A DNA stretch of 23,041 nucleotides from contig CAWUJT010000025.1 of NCBI GenBank assembly GCA_963922715.1, positions 1-23,041 of the forward strand. The letters are read 5' to 3'. The DNA is from CAWUJT01 sp963922715. Its GTDB lineage: Bacteria; Pseudomonadota; Alphaproteobacteria; Rhodobacterales; Rhodobacteraceae. The position numbers were made by a program, and so were the translations under genes. Under the pieces are notes generated by a model. It was not told where the DNA came from. It did not search any database and was given only the letters and a program-made list of their open reading frames with translations. Below are positions 22,432 to 23,041 of the stretch, in pieces (the first letter of the stretch is position 1; each line of letters starts with the position of its first letter).

Positions 22432-23041
22432 ATGCCTGTTTTTCTGAACACACCCGACCCTGGCTTTGCCTCCGCGTTTGATGCGCTTTTGACGGCCAAA
22501 CGTGAAGATGACCCAGATGTGGATAGGGCCGTCACAGCGATCATAGAAGATGTCCAGAAACGCGGCGATAGTGCTCTGATAGAATTCACAAAGCGCTTTG
22601 ATCGGATTGCATTGACCCCAAAAACCTTGGCGATCCCCCGGGATGAAATCGCCGCAGGACTTTCAGATGTCCCGGCAGAAGACCGCAAGGCTCTTGAACA
22701 CGCCGCGACGCGGATCCGCGACTATCATACACGCCAAATGCCCAAAAATAAGCGTTGGCAAGAGGACACAGGCGCAGAGCTTGGGTGGCGCTGGACGCCG
22801 GTGCATTCTGCAGGGCTTTATGTGCCCGGGGGGCTCGCCAGCTATCCCTCCAGTGTTTTGATGAACGCCATTCCCGCCCAAGTGGCCGGTGTGAAGCGGG
22901 TGGTGATCACCGTTCCGACACCCGATGGAAAGATCAACCCTTTGGTCCTTCTGGCGGCCCATTTGGCAGGCGTCAACGAAATCTACCGGGTTGGCGGCGC
23001 CCAGGCGATTGCGGCCTTGGCCTATGGCACAAACACAATCG
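22432..23041 (+). CDS. hisD: Histidinol dehydrogenase (3' truncated by window)
   Basis: HisD oxidises L-histidinol to L-histidine with two NAD, the final steps of histidine synthesis. About 203 residues are visible. The start MPVFLNTPDPGFASAFDALL and KRGDSALIEFTKRFD fit the family. GWRWTPVHSAGLYVPGGLASYPSSVLMNAIPA contains the glycine-rich VPGG loop conserved in this enzyme, and YRVGGAQAIAALAYGT is a known conserved block. The start ATG has AAGGA (22421-22425) 6 bases upstream. The rest of the gene, with the zinc-site residues, is beyond the window. Confidence 0.94.
   Translation, partial: MPVFLNTPDPGFASAFDALLTAKREDDPDVDRAVTAIIEDVQKRGDSALIEFTKRFDRIALTPKTLAIPRDEIAAGLSDVPAEDRKALEHAATRIRDYHTRQMPKNKRWQEDTGAELGWRWTPVHSAGLYVPGGLASYPSSVLMNAIPAQVAGVKRVVITVPTPDGKINPLVLLAAHLAGVNEIYRVGGAQAIAALAYGTNTI

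Overview
The window looks like a chromosomal segment of a marine alphaproteobacterium of the Rhodobacterales (Roseobacter group). This is inferred from gene content and protein style: a BMP-type nucleoside ABC transporter, an L25/Ctc protein beginning MAGEIPDLV, a YbjN-ProC-CsaA block, a TerB-J-domain protein and a DUF938 methyltransferase, with moderate G+C and sigma70-like TTG-N17-TA promoters. It is mostly core and housekeeping DNA. I see no rRNA, tRNA, insertion sequence, prophage or CRISPR array.

Layout. Positions 1-132 hold the tail of an unidentified gene. Positions 351-5328 are a five-gene plus-strand operon for a BMP-family nucleoside/purine ABC importer: ATPase, permease, a small membrane protein, second permease and periplasmic binding protein, closed by a rho-independent terminator at 5343-5371. 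Positions 5463-7180 are a coupled pair, a DauA/DadA-like FAD amino-acid dehydrogenase and a DUF938 methyltransferase. Positions 7323-8840 carry mtnP and apt, which together turn methylthioadenosine into adenine and then AMP and so fit with the upstream importer as purine salvage. accA (8959-9921) supplies malonyl-CoA.

Positions 9943-13133 are a minus-strand operon (5-formyl-THF cyclo-ligase, YmdB-like phosphoesterase, SLC13 permease with RCK_C domains) that converges on accA. From a divergent promoter at about 13134-13214, a VOC protein and a GNAT acetyltransferase run on the plus strand. They are followed by two tandem hairpins, a TerB/J-domain co-chaperone, a small exported protein and rplY (L25). 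Two minus-strand genes follow, a small exported protein and an EamA exporter.

Positions 17942-20604 are a plus-strand cluster: YbjN domain protein, proC, csaA and a 2-hydroxyacid dehydrogenase. The last gene overlaps the convergent tdk tail to tail. tdk and a FabH-like synthase are on the minus strand, and the window ends inside hisD.

The most interesting signals are regulatory or small. At the ybjN-proC junction two RNA hairpins appear mutually exclusive, one of them covering the proC ribosome-binding site. A Met-rich small membrane protein lies between the two permease genes. A near-perfect dyad spans the rplY promoter. Two promoters end exactly five bases before their ATG, suggesting leaderless mRNAs. 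The YmdB-like protein has an Asn-to-Asp change in its metal-binding motif.
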